A stretch of 64,000 bases of DNA from Fundicoccus sp052116145 (GCF_052116145.1 NZ_JBQKLQ010000002.1:124001-188000); one strand, 5' to 3'. Shown: positions 16,605 to 26,219, counted from the stretch's first letter. Program-made: numbers and translations. Notes: generated by a model from the letters alone, not told the origin.

Positions 16605-16806
16605 GGCACATGGCGCATCGCCACACGTCATCCCCCTAATACATTCTCCAGAACGATGCCACCCAGACCATCGCTAACCCCCACAAAAAAACAGAAAGCC
16701 CATCTCGCGATGACTCCCTGGCATTATATAAACTCTATCCAATTAAACCTTAGGAATGCACTCTGAGTGCAAGCCTAAGATCCAAGCCTAAAACCAAACC
16801 AAGAAC
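16605..16806. other. Spacer between the 42-bp array and kdgT
   Basis: There is no gene. A hairpin, TTAGG..TGCACTC/GAGTGCA..CCTAA (about 16751-16779), follows the kdgT stop on the minus strand; it has no T-run, so its role as a terminator is uncertain. Confidence 0.4.
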
Positions 16807-17739
16807 TTAAATATCGTTTTTAATCGTTGACAACTTCGCTACGATAAACGGCGTAATCATGCTTGTAATCACCACTGCCATCAACGTTTGAGACGCAGCT
16901 GAAACAACATACTCACTCAACATATCTGGATAAATTGCGCCAAGAATACCGGCAGTAGACACTGATAAACCAGCTACAGTGATAAATGACGCGCCAACTG
17001 ATCCATCATTCTTCAGAATATTTTTGTCGATGAAAATCATCGACAAGTTCACAATGAAGAACACAACTGTCACAATCACACCACCAACACCAGCCTTCAA
17101 CGCCTCAACTAAATTCAAACCGTAACCTAAGTTCCACCCCATCAAAACGGTCAAAGCAGGTAAAGCGGGCATAAATAACCCTCTGAAGTTTGGATCAAGG
17201 TTACCAAACACCACACCCGCAGCCATAGGAATAACCGTACTAATCGTTGGCATCCAATCCATACCGCCTCCACCAGCGATACCATAAACAATCATCGGAA
17301 CAGCAGCAATACTGAACAAACCAGTCAAACCATAGACAGCAGTATCATCCTCCGTACCATATTGTTGCATCAGCGATAAATAAACCGCCGGATTAATCGA
17401 ACAAATAACAATTGTGAACGCCAAAGCACTCACACCAAAAATACCAACTTGCCCGAAAAAATGAATAAATAATAAGCTCAAAATCACACCCGTAATAAAT
17501 TTAACAAGCAACAACACACCTTGACGCTTCAACGCATAACTAATCTTACTCAAGTCAATCCCAGTCCCCGAACAGAAACAAATCGCACCAATAATGCCAT
17601 TCGTCCCTAGCCCACCAAAAATGTGCTGAGTCAAACCACCAATCTCAAAAAAATTAGGCGCAATCGTATAAATCAACGCACTCATCAACATCGGCACCAA
17701 AAACGTCCCCGCCGGCACACGCTTAATCGCATTCAACAT
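16807..17739 (-). CDS. kdgT: 2-keto-3-deoxygluconate permease family transporter
   Basis: The roughly 310-residue protein has about ten hydrophobic segments. It matches the KdgT family start (KRVPAGTFLVPMLMSALIYTIAP) and FCSGTGIDLSKI followed by a lysine-rich loop. KdgT imports 2-keto-3-deoxygluconate, an intermediate of pectin and uronate breakdown, by cation symport. ATG at 17739 follows GAGG by 9 bases; the open frame begins 15 bases earlier at a TTG. No kdgK, kdgA or uronate genes lie beside it, so the use of the substrate depends on genes elsewhere. Confidence 0.85.
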   Translation of the reverse strand: MLNAIKRVPAGTFLVPMLMSALIYTIAPNFFEIGGLTQHIFGGLGTNGIIGAICFCSGTGIDLSKISYALKRQGVLLLVKFITGVILSLLFIHFFGQVGIFGVSALAFTIVICSINPAVYLSLMQQYGTEDDTAVYGLTGLFSIAAVPMIVYGIAGGGGMDWMPTISTVIPMAAGVVFGNLDPNFRGLFMPALPALTVLMGWNLGYGLNLVEALKAGVGGVIVTVVFFIVNLSMIFIDKNILKNDGSVGASFITVAGLSVSTAGILGAIYPDMLSEYVVSAASQTLMAVVITSMITPFIVAKLSTIKNDI

Positions 17740-17933
17740 CTTACAAAACCTCAACTTTCAAATCAATTTACCCTATCATAGCATAATCACGCCCAGACAA
17801 CTAACACCCCTTTGGCCAAAATATAACCTTACATTTGTGAGAAAAAGCTAATTGACAGCGTTTCCGGCCAACTTCGCACGAAAACAACTCCCCTGAAACC
17901 GCCAGTCACTCTCTATCTCCTCCTCCACCACGC

Positions 17934-17975
17934 AAAAAATCCTGCTCATTTTTTCTAATAGAAAAATCAAGCAGG
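17934..17975 (-). terminator. Terminator of the sugar ABC importer operon
   Basis: On the minus strand CCTGCTTGATTTTTC pairs with GAAAAAATGAGCAGG, followed by ATTTTTTG. It lies 25 bases after the PTS IIB-like gene. Confidence 0.8.
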
Positions 17976-17999
17976 CCGCCAAAAATATTTAATTCTAAA

Positions 18000-18326
18000 C
18001 TATTTGTTCAACAAAATCATTGCTTGTTCTAAAACTTTCTTGCCATCCAAATTGGCATAGTTGTCTTTGTCGATTAACTTATATGGAACACGATTGTAAT
18101 TTAAGTAGTCTTTTAAACGATGAATCTCATATTCGGACTGGGGTCCGATTAAAAGGGCATCGATCATCTCACGCTTTAGGATATCTTCTGCAGTAATCGC
18201 TGGGGCGGAATAAATATGCACATCCAACTCTTGCTCTAGAGCAGCATCTTTCATATTCTTGACTAACAAACCGGTCGAAATCCCCGCAGAACAGATCAGT
18301 AAAATCGTTTTAGCTTCCTTATTCAT
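18000..18326 (-). CDS. PTS lactose/cellobiose-type IIB protein, downstream of an ABC permease
   Basis: The 108-residue protein matches the Lac/Cel IIB fold. LLICSAGISTGLLV near residue 10 holds the phosphorylated Cys, and the C-terminus NLDGKKVLEQAMILL matches the family end. IIB proteins receive phosphate from IIA and pass it to the sugar held by IIC. Here the gene follows the ABC permease by about 9 bases, with AAAAAAGGA overlapping the permease stop, and no IIA or IIC is adjacent. It is therefore either a IIB borrowed by PTS units elsewhere or a regulatory phosphoprotein. Family confidence is high; the role is open. Confidence 0.85.
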   Translation of the reverse strand: MNKEAKTILLICSAGISTGLLVKNMKDAALEQELDVHIYSAPAITAEDILKREMIDALLIGPQSEYEIHRLKDYLNYNRVPYKLIDKDNYANLDGKKVLEQAMILLNK

Positions 18327-18335
18327 CAACTTTCA

Positions 18336-19511
18336 CTATCCTTTTTTACGTTTATTATATTGATCAATCACGACTGCAAGTAATAGAATTAAACCACGAA
18401 TCGCTTGTTGTAAGTCGATCCCTACACCAAGAATAGACATTCCGTTGTTCAAGACCCCAATAATTAAACCACCAACTAGTGCACCAACAATCGTACCAAT
18501 ACCACCAGAAGTTGAGGCACCACCAAAGTAAACAGCTGATAAAGCATCTAGTTCAATCCCATTACCCGCTTGAGGTGTTGCTGCATTTAATCTTGCTGCC
18601 AAAATCATACCAGCTAACGCTGCGAGCACACCCATGTTAACAAATACCCAGAAAGTTACTTTCTTCGTTTTAACTCCAGATAATTCAGCAGATTTATAAT
18701 TACCACCTGTCGCATAAATATGGCGTCCCATTACTGTACGGTTGGTTACGAACGTATAACCTCCAGCTAATATAGCGATTAAAATCATCACAAATGGAAA
18801 TCCATTATGTTGCGAGAAGATATAAGTAACCCCTAAAATCGTTACAACTAAAACTGCTAACTTCCCAAAGAAAGAAGTGGTTGTTTCAACCTTTAATAAG
18901 TTAGCTTTCTTTTTATTTCTTGACGTCACCATAATTGCCACTAATAAGATAGCTACCGCACCACCAATTAATAATGAGGTCATATGTAACTCGCCCTCAC
19001 CCATACTTGGTAAATAACCTGAGCTCAAGAAATTAAACATTTCAGGATAATTCGCAATCGATGTTCCCTTTAATGTATATTGAGTTAAGCCACGGAACAA
19101 TAGTAAACCAGCCAACGTTACAATAAAGGCTGGAATCTTCACATAGGCAATCCAGAAACCTTGCCAGGCCCCGATTAAGCCACCAATCAGTAAACAAATT
19201 GGTACAACTAGCCAAGGACTTAACTCTTGTTGAATCATTAAGATAGCTGAAATCGCACCGACAAAGGCCATCACCGATCCAACCGAAAGGTCAACATGCC
19301 CCAGAAGAACCACCATCAACATCCCAATTGCTAAGACAAGTATGTGACTATTTTGTAAAACTAAGTTTGTTACGTTAACAGGTCTCAAAAGAATTCCGTT
19401 GGTTAGGTATTGAAAAATTAACAATGTGACAATTAAAATAATGATCATACTGTATTTCTCAAAGATTTTCCTTAACATTTCGCTCGCTTTATTCGTGTTT
19501 TTTTCACTCAT
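18336..19511 (-). CDS. Sugar ABC importer permease (CUT2 family, XylH/GguB type)
   Basis: The roughly 391-residue protein has about ten membrane segments. GHVDLSVGSVMAFVGAISA is the conserved start of CUT2 permeases, and NGMSILGVGIDLQQAIRGLILLLAV the typical end. ATG at 19511 follows AGAGGTGG and overlaps the ATPase stop by 8 bases. With the ATPase and binding protein it forms a complete importer, most likely for L-arabinose because it sits beside araBDA; xylose or related sugars are alternatives. Confidence 0.9.
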   Translation of the reverse strand: MSEKNTNKASEMLRKIFEKYSMIIILIVTLLIFQYLTNGILLRPVNVTNLVLQNSHILVLAIGMLMVVLLGHVDLSVGSVMAFVGAISAILMIQQELSPWLVVPICLLIGGLIGAWQGFWIAYVKIPAFIVTLAGLLLFRGLTQYTLKGTSIANYPEMFNFLSSGYLPSMGEGELHMTSLLIGGAVAILLVAIMVTSRNKKKANLLKVETTTSFFGKLAVLVVTILGVTYIFSQHNGFPFVMILIAILAGGYTFVTNRTVMGRHIYATGGNYKSAELSGVKTKKVTFWVFVNMGVLAALAGMILAARLNAATPQAGNGIELDALSAVYFGGASTSGGIGTIVGALVGGLIIGVLNNGMSILGVGIDLQQAIRGLILLLAVVIDQYNKRKKG

Positions 19512-21045
19512 TATTTCCACCTCTTAAACTAGTCATCTTGGCCATTAATATCTCTTGATTGGCGTCCTCGCGTAATACTTCGCCCGTGATTTTACCTTCG
19601 TTCATTGTATAAATTCGATCACACATGCCCAATATTTCAGGTAACTCCGATGAAATAATACATACCGCTTTCCCTTCTTGTGACATTTCTTCAATAATTG
19701 AATAAATTTCATACTTTGCCCCAACGTCGATACCACGTGTTGGCTCATCTAAAAATAAAACCTCAGGTTCAGTGAACAGCCATTTACTAATAACAACCTT
19801 CTGTTGGTTACCTCCACTTAGACTGGTTACTCTGTTTTCAACATTGTTGGTTTTAATGTTCACGCGCTTACGGTAACTTTCAGCCACCTGAACTTCTTTA
19901 TCAAAATCAATCACGCCATTTTTAGCCGTTGCTTTTAAATTCGATAGACTAATGTTATTTTTAATCGACATTAATAAATCTAATCCCAAATCCTTACGGT
20001 CTTCTGATACATAAGCTAAGCCATTATCTATCGCTTCACTCACATCATTAGCTGTGATGACATTGCCGTTCATGTACATTGAGCCTGTAATATTTGAGCC
20101 ATAACTTTTTCCAAACATACTCATCGCAAATTCTGTACGCCCTGCACCCATTAGACCAGCAATCCCGACAATTTCACCTTTACGGATATTGAAATTAGCC
20201 GAATCAATCATTACTTTCGATTTATCACTGGGATGATGAACCGTCCAATCCTTAACTTCAAATAACATATCACCTATATTGGGATTTCTATCTGGGTAAC
20301 GGTTGGTTAATTCACGCCCAACCATGCCCTTTACAATAATATTTTCATCAATGTTTTTGTCTTTATTATCTAAGGTTTGAATCGTTTTACCATCACGTAA
20401 AATCGTGATCGAATCCGCAATTTGTGTGACTTCATTTAATTTATGCGAAATAATAATCGATGTAATCCCTTGATGTCTAAATTCTTCAAGTAAGCTGAGT
20501 AAGTTTTGACTTTCGGTTTCGTTTAACGAGGCTGTTGGTTCATCTAAAATTAATAATTTAACCGTTTTCGAGAAGGCTTTCGCAATCTCTACTAATTGTT
20601 GTTGCCCTACACTAATATCTGAAATAATCGTGTTAGGATCAATATGTAAGCCGACTGTTTTTAATAAGTTAACCGCTTTTAAGTCGGTCGAATTCCAATC
20701 AATAATGCCGCGATTGGCTTGTTCATTACCTAGGAATATGTTCTCTTTAATAGATAAATAAGGACTTAAAGCTAATTCTTGGTGAATGATGACGATACCT
20801 TCAGCCTCGCTATCATTCATGTTCTTAAATTTCATTTCTTCATTATTATAATAAATATTGCCATCATAATTGCCATAGGCGTATAAGCCACTCAATACTT
20901 TCATTAGAGTTGATTTACCAGCCCCATTTTCACCACAAATACTATGAATTTCCCCACGCTTCACTCTCAAATTAACATCATCAAGTGCTTTTACTCCAGA
21001 GAAGTCTTTTGTAATATTCTTCATCTCTAAGATATAATCTGCCAT
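19504..21045 (-). CDS. Sugar ABC importer ATPase with two nucleotide-binding domains (XylG/GguA type)
   Basis: The 513-residue protein is a tandem ATPase. The first domain has GENGAGKST, ISVGQQQLVEIAKA and LLILDEPTASL. The second has a degenerate Walker A (AGLMGAGRTEFAMSMFG) and LSGGNQQKVVISKW and EVLFLDEPTRGIDVGAKYEI, as is normal for CUT2 ATPases. It is preceded by a terminator-like hairpin separating it from the binding-protein gene. Confidence 0.93.
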   Translation of the reverse strand: MADYILEMKNITKDFSGVKALDDVNLRVKRGEIHSICGENGAGKSTLMKVLSGLYAYGNYDGNIYYNNEEMKFKNMNDSEAEGIVIIHQELALSPYLSIKENIFLGNEQANRGIIDWNSTDLKAVNLLKTVGLHIDPNTIISDISVGQQQLVEIAKAFSKTVKLLILDEPTASLNETESQNLLSLLEEFRHQGITSIIISHKLNEVTQIADSITILRDGKTIQTLDNKDKNIDENIIVKGMVGRELTNRYPDRNPNIGDMLFEVKDWTVHHPSDKSKVMIDSANFNIRKGEIVGIAGLMGAGRTEFAMSMFGKSYGSNITGSMYMNGNVITANDVSEAIDNGLAYVSEDRKDLGLDLLMSIKNNISLSNLKATAKNGVIDFDKEVQVAESYRKRVNIKTNNVENRVTSLSGGNQQKVVISKWLFTEPEVLFLDEPTRGIDVGAKYEIYSIIEEMSQEGKAVCIISSELPEILGMCDRIYTMNEGKITGEVLREDANQEILMAKMTSLRGGNNE

Positions 21046-21058
21046 AACTGCCTCCTTA

Positions 21059-21097
21059 TAAAAAAAGGTATCCTAATAAATATTTTATTAGGATACC
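21059..21097 (-). terminator. Hairpin with T-run inside the ABC importer operon
   Basis: GGTATCCTAATAAA and TTTATTAGGATACC form a near-perfect stem (21097-21067), followed by TTTTTTT on the minus strand. It lies between the binding-protein gene and the ATPase gene, so it probably lets more binding protein be made than ATPase and permease. Confidence 0.8.
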
Positions 21098-21106
21098 GAA
21101 AATGTT

Positions 21107-22201
21107 CTAGCGTGCTTCAATACCTAAATCTTCTGGCGTGTAGTAACCTGTTTTTTCAATTAATTCATCATAGTAGTTTTCTAAGTCTACCGAGATTGGT
21201 TCTGCCATATAAGTCGGCACAACTTTAGATCCGTTATCATACGTTTCAGTATCATTCACTTCAACTTCGTTACCATTTTCTAAGGCTTCAATCATACCTG
21301 CAGTGATAATACCTAACTCTTGAGTATTCTTGAAGATTGTTTGCGTTTGTTCACCTTTGATAATTGATTGTAAACCGGCCACAGTAGCATCTTGACCAGT
21401 AATTACTGGAAGAGGTAGTTCATCTGAACCGTAACCGATGCCTTTAAGTGATGAAATTACCCCTAAACTAATTGGATCATATGGTGATAAAACGGCGTCT
21501 AATTGTTGATCTGTATAGTTAGCACTTAGTAAGTTATCCATACGCGTTTGCGCTGTTGAACCATCCCAACGTAATGTGGCGATTTGGTTAAACTCAGTTT
21601 GTCCTGATGGAATTACAAGTTGTCCGCTATCGATATATTGCTGAAACACTGACATTACACCTTCAAAGTTGATAACTGCATTGTTATCATCTGGTGATCC
21701 ACCAAACAACTCAATGTTGAAAGGTCCATTACCATCTTGCAAGCCTAAAGCATTTTCAATATAACTTGCCCCGATTACCCCAACTTGAAAGTTATCAAAC
21801 GTTACATAGTAATCGACATGCTCAGTGTTCATTAACAAACGGTCATAAGCGATTACTGTGATCCCTTGCTCTCCTGCTTGTTTCAACACTTCCGTTAAAG
21901 CTGACCCATCGATAGACGCAATAACAAGGTAGTCTACGCCTAAAGTAATCATGTTTTCAATTTGTGCTACCTGGTTCGACACATTGTCTTCACCATATTG
22001 TAGTGTTGATTCATAACCTAACTCTTCTAATTTCTCAACTAAGAAATTACCATCTCCAATCCAACGTTCAGCGGATTGTGTTGGCATCGAAATGCCAACA
22101 AATGGCGCATCATCTTGTGCATAGGCTGTAGGTAACACAATAGTTGTAGCTGCTAATGCTGCTAAAGTAAATTTGACTAATTTTTTCATTGTTTTTTTCA
22201 T
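21107..22201 (-). CDS. Sugar-binding protein of the CUT2 importer (ChvE/XylF type)
   Basis: The 364-residue protein has a type I periplasmic-binding-protein fold: FVGISMPTQSAERWIGDG, then VIASIDGSALTEVLKQAGEQGITVIAYDRLL, the classic sugar-contact region, and a C-terminal GYYTPEDLGIE. Its signal peptide (MKKTMKKLVKFTLAALAATT) ends in TAYA before QDD and has no lipobox Cys, unlike most Gram-positive binding proteins. It is the first gene of the importer operon. A 7-bp-stem palindrome sits just before its GGAGG site. Confidence 0.9.
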   Translation of the reverse strand: MKKTMKKLVKFTLAALAATTIVLPTAYAQDDAPFVGISMPTQSAERWIGDGNFLVEKLEELGYESTLQYGEDNVSNQVAQIENMITLGVDYLVIASIDGSALTEVLKQAGEQGITVIAYDRLLMNTEHVDYYVTFDNFQVGVIGASYIENALGLQDGNGPFNIELFGGSPDDNNAVINFEGVMSVFQQYIDSGQLVIPSGQTEFNQIATLRWDGSTAQTRMDNLLSANYTDQQLDAVLSPYDPISLGVISSLKGIGYGSDELPLPVITGQDATVAGLQSIIKGEQTQTIFKNTQELGIITAGMIEALENGNEVEVNDTETYDNGSKVVPTYMAEPISVDLENYYDELIEKTGYYTPEDLGIEAR

Positions 22202-22218
22202 GATTTTCCTCCTGAATG

Positions 22219-22241
22219 TTAGCCTAAAGGCTAATGTACAT
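22219..22241 (-). promoter_or_regulatory. Palindrome and possible AraR site before the sugar-binding-protein gene
   Basis: TTAGCCT and AGGCTAA (22219-22234) form a hairpin next to the ribosome site. The adjoining ATGTACAT (22234-22241) resembles the core of AraR operators, which carry TGTACGTACA in Bacillus subtilis. AraR binding is inference. Confidence 0.4.
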
Positions 22242-22325
22242 AATTAACTGAACCACTACTGACACCTTTTTTAACAATTTGACTCACAATCACACGCGGT
22301 GATTACTCACTTGCGTCTCCTTCAA

Positions 22326-22373
22326 GCATCAATCGGCATACCACCGGTAAGTTAGTCTACCGACCTTTGATGC
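22326..22373 (-). other. Hairpin after araA
   Basis: GCATCAA (22326-22332) pairs with TTGATGC (22367-22373), with CGGTA/TACCG inside. There is no T-run, so it may protect or separate the araA transcript end rather than terminate it. Confidence 0.45.
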
Positions 22374-22420
22374 AACTTTCCTACACTTGAAGCATAAATG
22401 ACAGTAACAACCATTGTTTA

Positions 22421-23836
22421 CTAATTAATTAACACATATTCTAAATTGAACATTTTAGCTAAATCAATCATTTGACGACTGTCTGCATCTAAGGATACTA
22501 CCGTGTGATGTCCACCGCCTTCCTCGATCCATTTGGTAACACCGGTATGGAAATCAGGTTTAACTTTCCACATAACGCGCGCCACTGGTAACTTCGGTGC
22601 TGGCGTTTCTGGTGTGAACAATTCGACATCATTAATTAACAGTTTATAGTGAGTGCCGAAATCTGCCATAGAAATGACTACGCCTTCGCCTGCTTTACCA
22701 TCAAACACTAAACGCGCTGGGTCTTCTTTACCACCGATACCTAAAGGCTCCACTTTAACGACTGGCTTATTGACCGCTAGACATGGATCCACTTCTAACA
22801 TATGCGATTGTAGAATCGCTTCGCGGCCTGCTGCTAATTCGTAAGTATAATCTTCCATGAAACCAGTGTTTTTGTTTAAAGTCATCACCTTTACTAATCG
22901 GTCAAGGGCAGCTGTTTTCCAGTCACCTTCGCCGGCAAAGCCATAACCTTTAGCCATTAAACGTTGGACCGCTAGACCTGGTAATTGTTTCATCCCATGC
23001 AAGTCTTCAAAGTTCGATGTGAAAGCATTGTAACCTCCAGCTTCTAGGAAGCGCTCTAAGCCGATTTCAATTTTCAGTTGCTCTTTGACGCTGGCTGTAA
23101 AATGCTCTTTACTATTTTGGCCCATGTCAAAGTCGTATAGGTCTTTGATTTCTGCGTATAGGTTGTCGATTTCATCTGTTGTGACTTTCGCCATTTCAGC
23201 GACTAAATCTCCGATACCAAAGTAGTCGACTGTCCAACCAAATTGAATGGCTGCTTCAACTTTATCTCCTTCAGTTACCGCAACATTACGCATGTTATCG
23301 CCGAAACGTGCTACTTTAATTGAATGGCTGGCAATATAAGCATTGGCCACTTTCATCCATTTAGCTAATTCCGTTTTCGTGCGTTCTGTCTCCCAGTAAC
23401 CTACGAGTACTTTATTGTTTTTCTTCAAACGCGCATTGATAAAACCATATTCACGGTCACCATGCGCTGCTTGGTTTAAGTTCATAAAGTCCATGTCCAT
23501 TGTGTCCCATGGAATACTTTGATTAAATTGCGTTGCCAAATGTAGTAATGGCTTATGCAATAACTTCATTCCTTGAATCCACATTTTGGCTGGTGAGAAA
23601 GTATGCATCCAAGTAATCACACCGGATACGTCGTCCTGGTAGTTAGCTTCCTTCATTAACGTTGTGATTTCATCGGCTGTTTTCACCGTGTCTTTCAACA
23701 CAATCTCGAAAGGTGCTGATTGATTTAACCCTTCTACAATTGCTTTGGCGTTATCGCTTACTTGCTTCAGCGTTTCTTCACCATATAAATGCTGGCTGCC
23801 GACAACAAACCAGAATACTTTTTTAGATTCCTGCAT
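22421..23836 (-). CDS. araA: L-arabinose isomerase
   Basis: The 471-residue protein has the full length of AraA and its signature segments: FWFVVGSQHLYGEETL at the start, VITWMHTFSPAKMWI near 75-90, GEGDWKTAALDR near 305, and EGGGHHTVVSLDADSR near the end. It converts L-arabinose to L-ribulose in the cytoplasm. It is the last gene of araB-araD-araA; a AGGAGG site overlaps the gap of 9 bases after araD. Confidence 0.97.
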   Translation of the reverse strand: MQESKKVFWFVVGSQHLYGEETLKQVSDNAKAIVEGLNQSAPFEIVLKDTVKTADEITTLMKEANYQDDVSGVITWMHTFSPAKMWIQGMKLLHKPLLHLATQFNQSIPWDTMDMDFMNLNQAAHGDREYGFINARLKKNNKVLVGYWETERTKTELAKWMKVANAYIASHSIKVARFGDNMRNVAVTEGDKVEAAIQFGWTVDYFGIGDLVAEMAKVTTDEIDNLYAEIKDLYDFDMGQNSKEHFTASVKEQLKIEIGLERFLEAGGYNAFTSNFEDLHGMKQLPGLAVQRLMAKGYGFAGEGDWKTAALDRLVKVMTLNKNTGFMEDYTYELAAGREAILQSHMLEVDPCLAVNKPVVKVEPLGIGGKEDPARLVFDGKAGEGVVISMADFGTHYKLLINDVELFTPETPAPKLPVARVMWKVKPDFHTGVTKWIEEGGGHHTVVSLDADSRQMIDLAKMFNLEYVLIN

Positions 23837-23845
23837 AATAGCCTC

Positions 23846-24544
23846 CTATTTTCCTTGCCCGTAATAGGCATTTTTTCCATGCTTACGTAAGTAGTGCTTG
23901 TCGAGTACGGCTTGTGGAAGCACGCTCGATAATGGATTAATTGACTTAGCGTAGTAGTTCATACGACAAACCTCTTCTAAGACGACCGAATTCATGACGG
24001 CCTCTTCTGGCGTTTTGCCCCACGTGAAGGGACCGTGCCCTTTTAATAAAACCGCTGGTATGGCCATCGGATCGATGCCACGTGCTTTAAATGTTTCGAC
24101 AATGACATGACCTGTTTCTTTTTCATATGCGCGATCAACTTCTTCTTCTGTTAAAAAGCGAGCGCAAGGTATATCTCCGTAAAAGGTATCCGCATGTGTT
24201 GTTCCTAAAGCCGGCACATCCACACCGGCTTGAGCCCAACTAGTCGCCCAAGGTGAATGCGTATGAACAATGCCTCCGATTTCTGGAAAGGCTTTGTATA
24301 ATGCCACGTGGGTGGCTGTATCCGATGAAGGGTTCATGTTGCCTTCGACTTTATTGCCGTCGAAATCAATCACAACCATATCTTCGTAAGTCATTGTTTT
24401 ATAATCAACGCCACTGGGTTTAATGACAATCAATTCTTTTGCGCGATCGACTGCACTGACATTGCCCCAAGTAAATTTAACGAGGCCATGTTTTGGCAAT
24501 TCGAGGTTCGCATCAAACACTTGTTTTTTTAGTTTCTCTAACAT
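23846..24544 (-). CDS. araD: L-ribulose-5-phosphate 4-epimerase
   Basis: The 232-residue class II aldolase-fold protein has LVKFTWGNVSAVDR, VIKPSGVDY, the metal-binding HTHSPWATSWAQAG and the later HGPFTWG. It turns L-ribulose-5-phosphate into D-xylulose-5-phosphate, which enters the pentose phosphate or phosphoketolase path. The gene lies 9 bases after araB and 9 before araA. Confidence 0.96.
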   Translation of the reverse strand: MLEKLKKQVFDANLELPKHGLVKFTWGNVSAVDRAKELIVIKPSGVDYKTMTYEDMVVIDFDGNKVEGNMNPSSDTATHVALYKAFPEIGGIVHTHSPWATSWAQAGVDVPALGTTHADTFYGDIPCARFLTEEEVDRAYEKETGHVIVETFKARGIDPMAIPAVLLKGHGPFTWGKTPEEAVMNSVVLEEVCRMNYYAKSINPLSSVLPQAVLDKHYLRKHGKNAYYGQGK

Positions 24545-24553
24545 AATGTCTCC

Positions 24554-26152
24554 TTATAAATACTTGGCTGCCGTTTGTTGTAAAGGCAAAGCTTTCTCAA
24601 AGGCATCAATATAATCAACATAAGCTTTTGTGTCGGCTACATCGACTGCGACGGTGACTGACTGAGCGGTTTGGAAGACTTCTTGATTTAAGTAAGCGGC
24701 TAAGTCTAACTTGCCGTTTGCGTGCAGGTAAGCAGCTAGAACTGCCATTCCCCAAGCGCCCCCTTCACCAGCTGTTTCCATAACGGTTACCGACGACTGC
24801 ATAACTGAGGCGAGGACTTTCTGGGCGATCAATGGGGTTTTGAAAATCCCACCATGAGCGACCGTATTTGAAATTTGAATGTTTTCTTTTTCTAGTAGAA
24901 TATTCATGCCAAATTTCATACTTGCGAAAGCTGAGTTTAAATTGGCTTGCATAAAGTTCGCAAGATTAAACCGTCCGTTTGGATTTCTGACTAACATTGG
25001 ACGTCCATGTTCAACTTGGACACTGTTTTCACCTGAGTGGAAACCATAAATGACCATTTGACCGGCATCTGCGTCGGCTTCTTGTGACTTGTTGAATAGT
25101 TTTTCGTAAAGATCGTTCGTTGAGACTTCGACGCCCATCGTTTCGAAAACTTCCTCAAACATCGACAACCAATAATTGATTTCTGACGTACAGTTGTTAA
25201 TGTGGACCATCGCGACATCTGCACCGGCTGGTGTGGTCACGATATCTATCTCTGGATAAACCGCTTTCAGTTCTTTGTCTAGAACAACCATCGCGAAAGC
25301 CGATGTACCCGCAGACACATTGGCAGTGCCTTCTTCTACTGCATTCGTTGCGACCATGCCTGTCCCTGCATCTCCTTCAGGAGGTGCCAGTGGAATACCT
25401 GCTTCTAATTGACCACTTGGATCCAATAGACGAGCCCCGCTTGAGGTTAACTGCCCAGCGGCTTCCCCTGCGACAAGAACTTTTGGCAAAATAGCTTCGA
25501 TATTTAAGGCATAACCCAGTTGAGAGATAGTTTGATTAAAAGCTGTTAACATATCGCGTTTGTATTGCTTGCTTTGACTGTCGATTGGGAACATGCCTGA
25601 AGCATCACCTATTCCGAGAACACGTTTGCCCGTTAGCTTCCAATGAACGTAACCTGCTAGGGTAGTTAATTGGTCGATGTCTACGACATGCCTTTCCTTG
25701 TCTAGCATGGCTTGATAAAGATGGGCCACGCTCCAACGGTGTGGAATATTAAAGCTAAATAATTCTGATAAGACTTTCGTTGCTTGATCCGTGTTACCAT
25801 TACGCCAAGTTCTAAAAGGTACTAGTAACTCGCCTGATTTATCTAAGGCAATGTAACCATGCATCATGGCACTAAAGCCTAATGAACCAAAGCCAGTTAA
25901 GTCATGTTGGTATTGTTCTTTGACTGCTGCTTTAAGTTGAGCGTAGGCTTCTTGAAGTTTTTGCCAAATCAAGTCTTCGCTGTATGTCCAAAAACCTGCG
26001 TCACTTAATTCGTTTTCCCATTGAGACTCACCACTTGCTATGACCTGAAACTTCTTATTAATCAGTACTGCTTTCACTCGTGTCGAGCCTAGTTCAATCC
26101 CTAAACTAGTTTCTCGATTAGCGAGTATTTGTTTCATTGCTTCTTTTGTCAT
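24554..26152 (-). CDS. araB: L-ribulokinase-type FGGY kinase
   Basis: The 532-residue FGGY kinase has an N-terminal phosphate-binding GIELGSTRVKAVLI, AMMHGYIALD, EGDAGTGMVATNAV, NVSAGTSAFAMV, and a C-terminal HGGIFKTPLIAQKVLA followed by GEGGAWGMAVLAAYL. It phosphorylates L-ribulose using ATP. It is the first gene of araBDA, which supports the assignment. GAGGTGAG precedes ATG. Confidence 0.92.
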   Translation of the reverse strand: MTKEAMKQILANRETSLGIELGSTRVKAVLINKKFQVIASGESQWENELSDAGFWTYSEDLIWQKLQEAYAQLKAAVKEQYQHDLTGFGSLGFSAMMHGYIALDKSGELLVPFRTWRNGNTDQATKVLSELFSFNIPHRWSVAHLYQAMLDKERHVVDIDQLTTLAGYVHWKLTGKRVLGIGDASGMFPIDSQSKQYKRDMLTAFNQTISQLGYALNIEAILPKVLVAGEAAGQLTSSGARLLDPSGQLEAGIPLAPPEGDAGTGMVATNAVEEGTANVSAGTSAFAMVVLDKELKAVYPEIDIVTTPAGADVAMVHINNCTSEINYWLSMFEEVFETMGVEVSTNDLYEKLFNKSQEADADAGQMVIYGFHSGENSVQVEHGRPMLVRNPNGRFNLANFMQANLNSAFASMKFGMNILLEKENIQISNTVAHGGIFKTPLIAQKVLASVMQSSVTVMETAGEGGAWGMAVLAAYLHANGKLDLAAYLNQEVFQTAQSVTVAVDVADTKAYVDYIDAFEKALPLQQTAAKYL

Positions 26153-26167
26153 CTTCTCACCTCGTGT

Positions 26168-26219
26168 ATAGCGCTTTCATTTACAATTAGAATATACCAT
26201 ACACATTTCTTGTTAGCAA
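26168..26219 (-). promoter_or_regulatory. araBDA promoter with a cre-like box
   Basis: On the minus strand TTGCTA (26219-26214), a 17-base spacer and TATATT (26196-26191) make a plausible promoter. ATGAAAGCGCTATA (26181-26168) resembles a cre site, so CcpA may repress the operon when glucose is present. Confidence 0.55.
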
